A stretch of DNA of 64,000 nt from Candidatus Tokpelaia sp. JSC085. GTDB lineage: Bacteria > Pseudomonadota > Alphaproteobacteria > Rhizobiales > Rhizobiaceae. Of the stretch, positions 50,060-59,692 are shown piece after piece. The stretch is from the NCBI GenBank assembly GCA_003331005.1, contig QENC01000001.1:733174-797173 (forward strand), written 5' to 3'. Below the pieces are notes generated by a model, which saw nothing but the letters and a program-made list of their open reading frames with translations, was not told where the DNA came from and ran no database searches. Numbering within the stretch: position 1 is the stretch's first letter; every line of letters begins with the position of its first letter. The position numbers were made by a program, and so were the translations under genes.

Positions 50060-51661
50060 ATGGCTGTAAGTGCAAACAGGTTGGAACTTCTGCAAATCGC
50101 AGATGCTGTCGCGCGGGAGAAGTCAATTGACCGCGATATTGTTATCGCAGCGATGGCTGATGCTATTCAGAGAGCCGCACGTTTACGCTATGGACAGGAA
50201 ATCAATATCCGCGCTGATATCAATTCTATATCAGGCGATATTAAGTTGCAACGGATGATGGAGGTTGTTGGAACGGTTGAGCATTATCTGACACAGATTT
50301 CACTTGAAGAAGCACGCATCCAAAAGCCTGATGCTCGTCTTGGCGATTTTCTGGCGGATCCTCTCCCCGCTATGGATTTTGGACGTATTGCAGCTCAATC
50401 TGCAAAGCAGGTGATTGTACAGAAAGTCCGTGAAGCAGAACGGGACCGTCAGTACGAAGAGTATAAGGATCGGGTTTATGAGATTATTTCGGGAACTGTC
50501 AAGCGTGTTGAGTACGGTAATGTCATTGTTGATCTTGGCCGTGGTGAAGCAATTGTTCGCCGTGATGAATTGATCCAGAGAGAGTCCTTTCGTTATGGTG
50601 ATCGGATTCGTGCCTATGTGTATGATGTGCGTCGTGAACAACGGGGACCACAGATTTTTCTGTCACGGACACATCCTCAATTCATGGCAAAACTCTTTAC
50701 CATAGAAGTACCGGAGATTTATGATAACATTGTTGAAATTAAGTCGGTTGCTCGCGATCCTGGCTCACGAGCAAAGATTGCTGTGGTTTCGCGTGATGCA
50801 TCCATTGATCCTGTCGGGGCCTGTGTGGGCATGCGTGGCAGTCGTGTACAGGCTGTGGTCGGTGAATTACATGGTGAAAAAATTGATATTGTCTCCTGGT
50901 CCCCTGATGCGGCAACTTTCATCGTTAACGCTCTACAACCAGCTGAAGTGGCGAAGGTTGTGCTTGATGAAGATGCTGAACGCATTGAGGTTGTTGTTCC
51001 AGATGACCAGTTGAGTCTCGCGATTGGTAGACGTGGTCAGAACGTGCGTCTAGCAGCACAGCTGACTGGTTGGGACATTGATATAATGACTGAGCAGGAG
51101 GAATCTGAACGTCGTCAGAAAGAATTTTCTGATCGTTCTAAATTGTTTATGTCAATGCTTGACGTTGATGAAATGGTCGGTCAAATTCTGGCTTCAGAAG
51201 GCTTTGTTTCTATTGAGGAGATTGCCTATGTTGATACTAGTGAAATATCATCAATTGAAGGGTTTGATGAAGACACCTCTATAGAAGTCCAGAACCGTGC
51301 TCGAGAGTATCTTGAGCGTCTTGAGGAAGATTTTGACATGCGACGTAAAAAAATCGGTGTCGCTGATGAACTACGTGACATTTTTGGAATCACTACAGCC
51401 ATGATGGTAGCTATTGGTGAAGACGGTGTCAAGACAGTCGAAGATTTTGCTGGATATGCGGTAGATGATCTGGTTGGTTGGCGTGAACGCAAAGGGGGTG
51501 AGACCATTAATTACCCAGGTGTTTTGAGAGAGTTTGATATAAGTCGTGCTGATGCAGAACATATGATTGTTGCAGCTCGGATCAAGGCTGGTTGGTTAGC
51601 AGAAGCAACCATTGCTGATCATGGAAAAAGTGGGAAATCAGGAAAAACCAACGGACAGTAA
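50060..51661 (+). CDS. nusA: Transcription termination/antitermination factor NusA
   Basis: 533 residues from the ATG at 50060 (MAVSANRLELLQIADAVARE), which has AAGGAG 8 nt ahead. The frame is open back to 49937 but that stretch has no NusA similarity. N-terminal RNAP-binding domain, S1 domain (ISGTVKRVEYGNVIVDLGRG), KH1 and KH2 (DPVGACVGMRGSRVQAVVGE and SLAIGRRGQNVRLAAQLTGW), and C-terminal acidic repeats that bind alpha-CTD/N. Binds RNA polymerase and modulates pausing. Central gene of the translation operon. Confidence 0.95.
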   Translation: MAVSANRLELLQIADAVAREKSIDRDIVIAAMADAIQRAARLRYGQEINIRADINSISGDIKLQRMMEVVGTVEHYLTQISLEEARIQKPDARLGDFLADPLPAMDFGRIAAQSAKQVIVQKVREAERDRQYEEYKDRVYEIISGTVKRVEYGNVIVDLGRGEAIVRRDELIQRESFRYGDRIRAYVYDVRREQRGPQIFLSRTHPQFMAKLFTIEVPEIYDNIVEIKSVARDPGSRAKIAVVSRDASIDPVGACVGMRGSRVQAVVGELHGEKIDIVSWSPDAATFIVNALQPAEVAKVVLDEDAERIEVVVPDDQLSLAIGRRGQNVRLAAQLTGWDIDIMTEQEESERRQKEFSDRSKLFMSMLDVDEMVGQILASEGFVSIEEIAYVDTSEISSIEGFDEDTSIEVQNRAREYLERLEEDFDMRRKKIGVADELRDIFGITTAMMVAIGEDGVKTVEDFAGYAVDDLVGWRERKGGETINYPGVLREFDISRADAEHMIVAARIKAGWLAEATIADHGKSGKSGKTNGQ

Positions 51662-51678
51662 GGAAATGAGGAAGAGAG

Positions 51679-52269
51679 ATGAGTGAGCGCACTTGCATCA
51701 TCACACGGACACGTGGCCCATCTGATATGATGTTTCGCTTTGTTGTCGGTCCTGATAAGCTGCTAGTGCCTGATCTGAACAATCACCTTCCCGGCAGAGG
51801 TGCATGGCTTGTCATCTCGCGACGGGTACTGGAAAAAGCGATAAAGTGCAACGCTTTTGCGCACAGTTTTAAGCAGGATGTGCACATAAGTGATGATATG
51901 CTTGATATCGTGGAGCAACTCCTAATCAAGAGTGCACTTGGCAGTTTATCCCTAGCACGGAGGGGCGGTTCTGTCATAACTGGGGCATTAAAGATTAACA
52001 AAGCAATTCGTTCTGGTAATGTTGTTATGGTATTGTATGCCCAGGAAGCAGCGGAAGATAGCAGGCGGAAGATAGCACAGGCTGTTCATGCGGCGACCAG
52101 TCAAGGATCTGCCATGATAACTGTGGCAACCCTTTTCACATCTGAAGAAATGAGTTTAGTATTTGGAGTGAATAATGTGATACATGCTGCTATAATACAG
52201 AAGGGTTTAACAGCAGACGGATTTATAAAAAGAGCGCGGCAACTCATTGCGTATCGCGATGAGGGATAA
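51679..52269 (+). CDS. YlxR/DUF448 RNA-binding protein with L7Ae-like domain
   Basis: 196 residues. The N-terminal YlxR domain has RTCIITRTRGPSDMMFRFVV and LPGRGAWLVISRRVLEKAI (the GRGAW signature; the usual Cys in the RxCxxxR motif is kept as RTCIITR). The C-terminal half looks like an L7Ae/L30e fold (LARRGGSVITGALKINKAI). Conserved position between nusA and infB, 17 nt after nusA. In other bacteria YlxR affects RNase P or transcription; the role here is inferred. Confidence 0.88.
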   Translation: MSERTCIITRTRGPSDMMFRFVVGPDKLLVPDLNNHLPGRGAWLVISRRVLEKAIKCNAFAHSFKQDVHISDDMLDIVEQLLIKSALGSLSLARRGGSVITGALKINKAIRSGNVVMVLYAQEAAEDSRRKIAQAVHAATSQGSAMITVATLFTSEEMSLVFGVNNVIHAAIIQKGLTADGFIKRARQLIAYRDEG

Positions 52270-52328
52270 TGGGTAGGTAGGGATGAAGATAAGATACGGC
52301 ACTAAGTCGTGAAGAAAGCGGAAACAAA

Positions 52329-54926
52329 ATGATCAATAAAAAGAATGAAGACAAGACAGCTGATGTCTCCTACAAAAAAACACTGACGCTCAGACGTTCT
52401 GGTGTTGGGCACAGTACGGTCAAGCAGAATTTTAGCCATGGTCGTACAAAGGCAGTTGTTGTTGAAACCAAACGCCGCAAGATGACTCCTTGTTCAGAGA
52501 GAGAGCCATCGGTACGACCATTGACACGTCCGCATGTTGCTCCGCGACCAAAACAGAACCAGGAAACTCCACCACCCAAAGTTATGCCAAAAGTGAGCAA
52601 TCTTTCATCGATTGAGATGGAAGCACGGCTGCGTGCCCTTGAAGAAGCAAACATACGTGCTGAAGAGGAGCTGCGTGTACAGATAGAACAGGAGGAAAAG
52701 GAAAAGCGTCGCATCATGGAGGAAGAAGACGCACGTGAAAAAGAGAGTCAGGAAAAGATAAAAGTACAGCCAGCACAAGATAAGACCCTGAAACAAGAAA
52801 ATGACAATCGCACGAGAGCTGCAACAGCAAAGGTAAAAGATGCACGATTATTAACGACTGTTGAGAAGAGAATTGCCATCGCAACTTCTTCAGAGAAGTC
52901 CCAGCTTGTCTCTCAACAGAACAGGCGCCGCCGTAAGGAGGAAGAGGAGGAAGAAAGTCGTCGCTCTACTTCTCAGCAACGTCGCAATACCGCTATAAAA
53001 ACAGGCATGCGCTCAGCAAAAGAGGAAGAGCGGCGGCGTGGTAAATTAACACTGTCTTCAGCACTGAATGATGATGGTGCTGATTATCGGAGGCATTCTG
53101 TAGCAGCAATGCGCCGCCGTCAAGAAAAATTTAAACGCCCTCAGACACAGGAGACACGCGAGAAAATATCTCGGGAAGTTATTATTCCTGAAACAATGAC
53201 TATTCAGGAATTAGCACAGCGTATGACTGAGCGCGCGGTGGATGTCGTTAGATTTTTGATGAATCAAGGACAAATGATGAAACCTGGGGATGTGATTGAC
53301 GGTGATATGGCTCAGCTTATTGCTGAGGAATTTGGGCATACAGTTAAACGTGTTGCTGAATCTGATGTCGAAATGGGCATTTTCAATATACCGGATGATG
53401 AAAGCAAAATGCACCCTCGTCCACCAGTAGTCACTATCATGGGTCATGTTGATCATGGTAAGACATCTCTCCTTGATTCAATACGTAAAGCCAATGTCGT
53501 TGCCGGGGAAGCTGGTGGCATCACCCAACATATTGGGGCTTATCAAGTAGAGCAGAATGGCTATAAAATTACCTTTATTGATACGCCAGGCCATGCGGTT
53601 TTCACCTCCATGCGTGCCCGTGGTGCGCAAGCAACAGACATTGCTGTACTAGTTATTGCCGCGGATGATTGTGTCAAACCACAGACCATAGAATCCATTA
53701 ATCACGCTAAAGCTGCCAATGTTCCGATTATTGTTGCTATTAATAAAATAGATAAATCTGCTGCAGATCCACAGAAAGTGCGCAGTGGATTAGCGCATCA
53801 TTCTGTGTTTGTCGAAAGTATGGGCGGAAATGTGTTAGAAGTCGAGGTTTCTGCAAAAACTGGGCAGAATCTGGATAAATTGCTTGATGTGATTTTACTA
53901 CAAGCTGAGATTCTTGAGCTTAAGGCTAACCCTGAGCGTACAGTTGAAGGCCTTGTGATTGAGGCTAAGCTTGATCGTGGTCGTGGTTCCGTCGCTACGG
54001 TGCTGGTGCAGAAAGGAACTCTCCATCTTGGTGATATCATTGTTGCTGGTGATGAGTGGGGCCGTGTGCGTGCGTTAATCAACGAACGGGGTGAGTATCT
54101 CCCAGAAGCTGGTCCTTCAACACCGGTAGAGATTCTTGGGATGCAAGGTACTCCACAGGCAGGGGACTGTTTTGCTGCAGTCGCCGATGAGGCACAGGCT
54201 CGTGAGATTTCTCAGTATCGTCAACGACTTTCCCGTGCAAAAGGAGTGGCCCGTCAGGCAGGCACGCGTGGTTCACTTGAGCAAATGATGAATCGGTTAC
54301 AAGTGTCTGGGATTCAGGAATTTCCATTGGTTATTAAAGGGGATGTCCAGGGATCAATTGAAGCTATCAGCGCTACCCTTGAAAAGCTCGGGAATGATGA
54401 AATTCGTGCACGCGTTGTACATGCAGGTGCTGGCGGTATTACAGAAAGCGATGTTGCCCTTGCTGCAGCATCAAAAGCGGCTATCATCGGCTTTAATGTT
54501 CGTGCAAACAACCTCGCCCGGACTGCAGCGGACAATCAGGGAATTGAAATCCGCTATTACAATGTAATCTATAATCTTATTGATGATATAAAGGCCGTTA
54601 TGTCGGGTCTTCTTTCACCAGAGCGCTGCGAAACCTTTCTTGGTCATGCTGAAATTCTTGAAGTATTTCATGTTTCAAAGATTGGAAAAGTTGCCGGTTG
54701 TCGTGTCACTGAAGGAAAGGTCGAACGTGGTGCTGATATCCGTCTGATCCGTGATGATGTCGTTATTCATGAAGGCAGGCTTAAAACTCTAAAGCGTTTT
54801 AGAGATGAGATTGATGAAGTCCCAGGAGGGCAAGAATGTGGTATAGCTTTTGAAAAATATGATGACATACACGCTGGGGATTTTATTGAAGCCTTTCGGG
54901 TAGAGCATATTGGCCGTTCACTTTAA
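52329..54926 (+). CDS. infB: Translation initiation factor IF-2
   Basis: 865 residues. The N-terminal IF2-N region is long, charged and rich in Glu, Lys, Arg and Gln (about residues 80-300). The GTPase core has G1 [15 protein letters not shown]2/G3 [20 protein letters not shown], and NKID, followed by domains II-IV ([20 protein letters not shown] ... [20 protein letters not shown]). Places initiator tRNA on the 30S and promotes subunit joining. A second IF2-N module is present before the core ([20 protein letters not shown]). Normal length. Confidence 0.96.
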   Translation: MINKKNEDKTADVSYKKTLTLRRSGVGHSTVKQNFSHGRTKAVVVETKRRKMTPCSEREPSVRPLTRPHVAPRPKQNQETPPPKVMPKVSNLSSIEMEARLRALEEANIRAEEELRVQIEQEEKEKRRIMEEEDAREKESQEKIKVQPAQDKTLKQENDNRTRAATAKVKDARLLTTVEKRIAIATSSEKSQLVSQQNRRRRKEEEEEESRRSTSQQRRNTAIKTGMRSAKEEERRRGKLTLSSALNDDGADYRRHSVAAMRRRQEKFKRPQTQETREKISREVIIPETMTIQELAQRMTERAVDVVRFLMNQGQMMKPGDVIDGDMAQLIAEEFGHTVKRVAESDVEMGIFNIPDDESKMHPRPPVVTIMGHVDHGKTSLLDSIRKANVVAGEAGGITQHIGAYQVEQNGYKITFIDTPGHAVFTSMRARGAQATDIAVLVIAADDCVKPQTIESINHAKAANVPIIVAINKIDKSAADPQKVRSGLAHHSVFVESMGGNVLEVEVSAKTGQNLDKLLDVILLQAEILELKANPERTVEGLVIEAKLDRGRGSVATVLVQKGTLHLGDIIVAGDEWGRVRALINERGEYLPEAGPSTPVEILGMQGTPQAGDCFAAVADEAQAREISQYRQRLSRAKGVARQAGTRGSLEQMMNRLQVSGIQEFPLVIKGDVQGSIEAISATLEKLGNDEIRARVVHAGAGGITESDVALAAASKAAIIGFNVRANNLARTAADNQGIEIRYYNVIYNLIDDIKAVMSGLLSPERCETFLGHAEILEVFHVSKIGKVAGCRVTEGKVERGADIRLIRDDVVIHEGRLKTLKRFRDEIDEVPGGQECGIAFEKYDDIHAGDFIEAFRVEHIGRSL

Positions 54927-54979
54927 TCATAGTAATCATAAGGGTAAAGTAGACTGGGGATAATGCCAGTTTGAACTTG

Positions 54980-55381
54980 ATGAGAGAATCTGAAGCTATG
55001 AGATGTTCATCCCCTTCGCAGCGGCAGCTAAGAATTGGAGAGCAAATCCGTCATGCAATTGCATATATGTTGCTGCGTGCGGAAATACAGGATCCAATTC
55101 TGCATGGTGTCATGCTCTCCATATCAGAAGTACGTATGTCATTTGATCTGAGGATCGCTACCTGTTTTGTGACATCGCTTGATAACAAGAATATTGATAA
55201 GCTTGTTGAGGCGCTGAATCACCATGCTAGATATATCCGTGGTCAGATTGGCAAAAGTTTACGCCAAATAAGGTATATACCGGAATGCCGCTTCCAGCTT
55301 GATACGGCTTTCGATAATTTTTCAAGGATTGACATGCTTCTCCGCTCATCAGAGGTCGCCCGTGATCTTGACCACGGATAG
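54980..55381 (+). CDS. rbfA: 30S ribosome-binding factor A
   Basis: 133 residues from the ATG at 54980; a TTG three codons upstream (54971) and an ATG at 54998 (MRCSSPSQRQLRIGEQIRHA) are other candidates and no strong ribosome-binding site decides. KH-like fold with RQLRIGEQIRHAIAYMLLRA, then ILHGVMLSISEVRMSFDLRI and RQIRYIPECRFQLDTAFDN. Cold-shock 30S maturation factor. Sits between infB and truB as usual. Confidence 0.9.
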   Translation: MRESEAMRCSSPSQRQLRIGEQIRHAIAYMLLRAEIQDPILHGVMLSISEVRMSFDLRIATCFVTSLDNKNIDKLVEALNHHARYIRGQIGKSLRQIRYIPECRFQLDTAFDNFSRIDMLLRSSEVARDLDHG

Positions 55382-55404
55382 GATAATAATAAGGAACAAC
55401 CGCA

Positions 55405-56337
55405 TTGAATGGCAAGGCCGCAAAAAAAAGAGGGAGACCTGTTTCAGGTTGGATTATTCTTGATAAACCGAAAGGGCTTTTTTCAACAGAAGCTGTGTCT
55501 AGAGTTAAATGGCTTTATAATGCAGAAAAAGCAGGTCACGCAGGAACCCTTGATCCACTCGCTTCTGGACTTTTGCCAATTGCCCTTGGCGAAGCGACAA
55601 AAACGGTACCTTATGTTATGGACGGTGTGAAAAGTTATCAATTTACCGTTGTTTGGGGAGCAGAACGTACCACCAATGATCTTGAAGGAGAGGTTATAAA
55701 AGTATCGCATCAACGTCCAACAACAGAGGATATTAAAGCGCTCTTACCCGAATATATAGGTCTTATTCTACAAACTCCGCCGCAGTATTCTGCGATTAGG
55801 ATTAATGGTTTGCACGCTTATACCCTGGCAAGGAGCGGTAAGAGGGTCGCTATTCCGCCGCGTGAAGTGAAAATTAACGCATTAGACCTGATTCGTATTA
55901 CTTCAGAAGGTCATGCTGTTTTTGAGATTGAATGTGGAAAGGGCACCTATATACGTTCCCTCGCACGAGACATGGGGTATGCTCTTGGCTGTTATGGGTA
56001 TGTTGCTGATTTGCGTCGTTTTGGGGTTTTCCCTTTCACAGCAGATGATTTTATAACTTTTGCAGAGTTAGAAGAAGCGTGCCCTTCTCGATCTGATTTT
56101 TCCCTGTTGGATGCATTTCTGCTTGAAACTTCAGTAGCTCTGAAGAGCCTGCCGCATTATGCAATTGTAGACAAAAAAATGGCTGATCGCATTTGCAGCG
56201 GGAATCCTGTTTTCCTGCATGGTAGACAGCAGGAAAAACTGCGAGAAGCTGATAGAATCTATGTTAGGCATAAAGGGCGAATCTTAGCAATCGGCTATAT
56301 TTCAAAGGGTGCATTTCAACCCACGAGGGTTTTCTGA
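55405..56337 (+). CDS. truB: tRNA pseudouridine-55 synthase, with displaced start
   Basis: Makes psi55 in the T loop of tRNAs. The catalytic domain is intact: GRPVSGWIILDKPKG, catalytic Asp in KAGHAGTLDPLASGLLPIAL, GEATKTVPYVMDGVKSYQF, and the TruB C-terminal YTLARSGKRVAIPPREVKI and CGKGTYIRSLARDMG. In this frame only a TTG at 55405 can start (MNGKAAKKRGRP). An ATG at 55409 in another frame gives MARPQKK, which is what rhizobial TruB proteins usually look like, and would join the gene if the eight-A run at 55422-55429 had one A more. AAGGA is 9 nt from the TTG and 13 nt from the ATG, so the TTG start may rescue the gene. About 310 residues either way. Confidence 0.92.
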   Translation: MNGKAAKKRGRPVSGWIILDKPKGLFSTEAVSRVKWLYNAEKAGHAGTLDPLASGLLPIALGEATKTVPYVMDGVKSYQFTVVWGAERTTNDLEGEVIKVSHQRPTTEDIKALLPEYIGLILQTPPQYSAIRINGLHAYTLARSGKRVAIPPREVKINALDLIRITSEGHAVFEIECGKGTYIRSLARDMGYALGCYGYVADLRRFGVFPFTADDFITFAELEEACPSRSDFSLLDAFLLETSVALKSLPHYAIVDKKMADRICSGNPVFLHGRQQEKLREADRIYVRHKGRILAIGYISKGAFQPTRVF

Positions 56338-56387
56338 GCACAAAATATATGACTGGGCTATTTGATTATTCCCCGCTCTGGGTTTTG

Positions 56388-56441
56388 TATCCTGTTTCAG
56401 GATATCCAAAGACAAGTAAGTGGCTGAATTCTCATTCAGCC
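56388..56441 (+). terminator. Two tandem hairpins between truB and the glycosyltransferase gene
   Basis: TATCCTG-TTT-CAGGATA (56388-56404) is a perfect 7-bp stem. GGCTGAAT-TCTC-ATTCAGCC (56422-56441) is a perfect 8-bp stem with a tetraloop. They fill most of the 126-nt gap; T-tails are poor, so they may be weak terminators or RNA-processing/stability elements that insulate the inserted gene from the truB transcript. Confidence 0.55.
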
Positions 56442-56463
56442 TAAAACACCTCTTTATATCAAG

Positions 56464-58665
56464 ATGAATGTGATCAGCAAAAAAGAAGATCAGAATAGGG
56501 AAGCTATGATCAGCAGAAGGGTATCAATTATCATCCCATTTTATAATACAGGAGCTTATATCGGAGCATGTCTGAAATCTCTTATAGGACAAACTTATGC
56601 CGACATAGAAATTATCTGTGTCAATGACGGTTCAACAGATAACAGCCGCTGGATTGTTGAAGATTTTCAAAAGGACAATAAAAGTATCCACCTCATTAAT
56701 CGTGAGAGATCCGGACCAGGAATAGCAAGGAAAAACGGATTGGAAAATGCCTCAGGCCAATATGTTATGTTTTGTGATAGTGATGATTTGTATGACCCTG
56801 TGATGGTATCTGTTATGCATAGTCTTATTACGGCCACTGAGGACATTGATATAGCCATGTGCAGTTGTAGATTGCGCAATACAATGGGAACAAAACGTAG
56901 AGATAAACACTATCTTATTAATAAGAGAAACGGCATTTTTGATCTCACCCAGTCTCTTAAAAGAGCGATCAATGTTGTTCTTTGGAACAAGATTTACAAA
57001 GTGGATATTTTAAAAAGGTATAATATTAATTTTATTAATGAAACCTATCATGAAGATGAGAATTTCATATTTAAGTATCTTTCTGTGTCAAGAAAGATAC
57101 ATTTTGTTAATAAAAAATTGTACACTTATTCATATAGGACTGAATCATTATCGGAAAAAATACTAAAGAATCCATATCACATTAAGGAATATCTACATTG
57201 TGTCGAGGATTTCTTAAAATTTCTCGAAATACATTCTTTGTTGCAAAAGAATAATCAATATTTTGCAGAAGCTGTAATATATGGATATCACCTGACAAAG
57301 AATAAACTGCTTGATAGAGAAACAAAAGAAGACGCGATCCAAAAAATTGGTTATCTGGCTACAAAAGTAGAGATGCAAAACATTAATAATGAAAATCTTA
57401 AGAAGAGCTTTTTCACAATCCAACGAGGTTTCAAGGTGGGAGATAAACGCACAAATCCTCTTTTTGATGTTCAGCAAAAGAAAAAAACTGTACCGGTTGT
57501 TTTTTCTTGTGATGATAATTATATTAAATACCTTTCTGCTACATTATATTCTGTTATGGAGTATGCCTCACCAACCTATTTTTATTATATTATAATCATA
57601 GATTGTGGTATACAGCAGAATTTTATTGATATTATTAAAAGACAACTCGCCAAGTGTGAAAATTTCTCTCTACATATTGTATCGGCAATCTCTTTCCTAA
57701 AGGAACACAAAAGATCTTTCAGAGAAAAAGATCATTTCACCTTAGCTATTTATGGCCGCTTGCTCATTCCTAAAATATGCAATCACTTTGATAGAGTAAT
57801 TTACGCTGATACAGATATCATTTTCGGTCGTGATGTTGCCAGATTGATGGAAATTGACCTGAAAGATAATTGTCTTGCTGCGACCATAGATAGCAAAGCT
57901 GAAATTGATCGCAGAACCAATCCTCGGTGGACAAGATATTTTGAAAAAAGGCTCTCTCTCAGTATTGAGAATACTTATATTAATTCTGGACTTCTCGTGT
58001 TTAATCTTTTAAAATGGAGAGAATTCTCCATTCATGAGCAATGTATTAGACTCTTGTCACTATCAAAAGCAAAAGAGTTTATTTATCCTGATCAGGACGT
58101 CATAAATGTAACTTGTAAAAATAGGATTTTTTACCTTGATCAGTCCTGGAATTGTGCATGTCCAGTAAAGGCTGTTCTTAATAACCCGTTAGTTATAAAA
58201 AAGGTTCTTAATTCCGTTTTTTTAGAAGAGCTCACTAGTCAATATAATGCAGCATATAATGGACAGGATACTGTGTTTCATTACACATCTTGTTGTAAAC
58301 CATGGAACGTCCCGGATATGGAAAAAGCTGAAAGATGGTGGTTTTTTTGCAGAAAAACAGAGTATTATGAGCAAATTCTTTTTGAGAGTATATCAAGACA
58401 GATTCAAATGCATCTTATAGATCTAAGATATGATTCTATCATCGATGTTCCAACATCATTGAAAAATGGAAATTTTTTCATTAAAACTTTAATAAAGACT
58501 ATTTATTTTCTTTTTATGCCTTGTTTTAAAATTAAAACTTCTCTTAAGAGTAAGAAATATTATTTATTTGGCATAAAATTTATAAAAATTGATAAGATTA
58601 ACAATATTAAGATATATTATATCTTTGGTGTAAGAATTTTTACTGCAAAATTAATAAGAATTTAA
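56464..58665 (+). CDS. Two-domain glycosyltransferase, GT2 fused to GT8
   Basis: 733 residues. The N-terminal GT-A domain (about 18-230) has VSIIIPFYNTGAYIGACLKS, ICVNDGSTDNSRWIVED and MFCDSDDLYDP, typical GT2. After a helical linker, a GT8 domain (about 340-600) has VPVVFSCDDNYIKYLSATLY, the metal-binding YADTDIIFGRD, INSGLLVFNLLKWRE and the HYTSCCKPW-type end. The last 60 residues carry two similar basic-aromatic motifs, YYLFGIKFIKI and IYYIFGVRIF, resembling C-terminal membrane-surface motifs of LOS and teichoic-type glycosyltransferases. Probably builds two successive linkages of a surface glycan. Codon use is very AT-rich towards the 3' end, it interrupts the conserved truB-rpsO order, and it is flanked by hairpins and a long AT spacer, all suggesting insertion by transfer. 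ATG at 56506 is an alternative start. Confidence 0.85.
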   Translation: MNVISKKEDQNREAMISRRVSIIIPFYNTGAYIGACLKSLIGQTYADIEIICVNDGSTDNSRWIVEDFQKDNKSIHLINRERSGPGIARKNGLENASGQYVMFCDSDDLYDPVMVSVMHSLITATEDIDIAMCSCRLRNTMGTKRRDKHYLINKRNGIFDLTQSLKRAINVVLWNKIYKVDILKRYNINFINETYHEDENFIFKYLSVSRKIHFVNKKLYTYSYRTESLSEKILKNPYHIKEYLHCVEDFLKFLEIHSLLQKNNQYFAEAVIYGYHLTKNKLLDRETKEDAIQKIGYLATKVEMQNINNENLKKSFFTIQRGFKVGDKRTNPLFDVQQKKKTVPVVFSCDDNYIKYLSATLYSVMEYASPTYFYYIIIIDCGIQQNFIDIIKRQLAKCENFSLHIVSAISFLKEHKRSFREKDHFTLAIYGRLLIPKICNHFDRVIYADTDIIFGRDVARLMEIDLKDNCLAATIDSKAEIDRRTNPRWTRYFEKRLSLSIENTYINSGLLVFNLLKWREFSIHEQCIRLLSLSKAKEFIYPDQDVINVTCKNRIFYLDQSWNCACPVKAVLNNPLVIKKVLNSVFLEELTSQYNAAYNGQDTVFHYTSCCKPWNVPDMEKAERWWFFCRKTEYYEQILFESISRQIQMHLIDLRYDSIIDVPTSLKNGNFFIKTLIKTIYFLFMPCFKIKTSLKSKKYYLFGIKFIKIDKINNIKIYYIFGVRIFTAKLIRI

Positions 58666-59116
58666 TCTTGTTAAGATATATTAAATTTAAATAATAATGG
58701 CATGTTTTTTACTTTTAATTAAAAAACGTTCTTGGAATTTTTCCATTAAATTCATTTTATGAATCATCTTTTTCACTAAAATTAGCAATCATTATTTAGA
58801 TAGTATTTGATTAGATATTTTTTTACATATGAAATTTGTGCGGCTCTCGATTGAGAAATCGCCTCAATGGAGCATTGAAGTCTTTAAACATCATTTAACG
58901 CGTATATATGATATGATCATGGTGCGTTTGCTTATCAAAGATTCCTACAAAAATTTATTTTTTTTAATTTCAGCATCGAGACTAGATTTTATCTACAATA
59001 TGTTTTAGGGCATGAGCAACATGCACAAGATATTCTATGATCTTGCAGGTGATTTCCTATTGCTGGACGTCAACCTGACTGATGTATTTTTCTTCATTTT
59101 TTTGAAAGGAAAAATG
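58666..59116. other. AT-rich spacer between the inserted glycosyltransferase and rpsO
   Basis: About 450 nt, the most AT-rich stretch seen, with runs of A and T. An open frame in the rpsO phase runs back to 59012, but its residues are unlike S15. It likely contains the new promoter of rpsO made necessary by the insertion. No gene recognised. Confidence 0.5.
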
Positions 59117-59386
59117 ATGTCTATTACGGTTGAGCGCAAAAAGGCTCTTATTAAGGAATATGCGATAAGCTCAGATGACACTGGCTCTTCAGAAGTGCAG
59201 ATTGCTGTTCTTTCTGAACGTATCGCGAATCTGACTAAGCATTTCAGAATACATAAAAAGGACAATCACTCTCGCTGTGGTCTTCTGAAGCTTGTATCAC
59301 GGCGTCGACGTCTTCTTGATTATCTTAAAAAAGTTGAGAAGAGGCGTTATGAAACACTAATCAGCCATTTAGGACTGCGACGTTAG
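59117..59386 (+). CDS. rpsO: 30S ribosomal protein S15
   Basis: 89 residues, the exact family length, from the ATG at 59117 ([20 protein letters not shown]); the ATG at 59114 is adjacent, and GAAAGGA precedes. Signature [20 protein letters not shown] and [37 protein letters not shown]. Binds the 16S central domain. In other bacteria S15 represses its own translation through the leader. Confidence 0.96.
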   Translation: MSITVERKKALIKEYAISSDDTGSSEVQIAVLSERIANLTKHFRIHKKDNHSRCGLLKLVSRRRRLLDYLKKVEKRRYETLISHLGLRR

Positions 59387-59692
59387 AACATTTTTTCTTT
59401 CAAAAATGATGGAATACAAGGCATCTCAGACTTCATTGCTTCAGTATTTTCTTTTATGTTTATAGTGAGCTTCTGGAGTTTTTAGAATAGAAATCCTGTT
59501 CTGTTTTTGTAGAAGGATAAGTGATCAGCTCATACACGGTAGAGCAGGGTTGTAAACCACTTGATTGAATTTTATATGATCCGGCTTTATTGCTTAGGTC
59601 CTCCACGCTACCCTATAAAGGATTGGCAGGGCAGGAGATGCCTTTCTCATACACACGTGTTTTCGCGTATAAACTGAGGACTAGTACTTGTA
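59387..59692. other. Leader between rpsO and pnp
   Basis: 306 nt. In many bacteria the rpsO-pnp gap carries an RNase III processing hairpin that autoregulates pnp. Short self-complementary stretches are present near the 3' end, but I cannot assign an uninterrupted long stem. The ribosome-binding site before the pnp ATG is weak. No gene seen. Confidence 0.45.
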
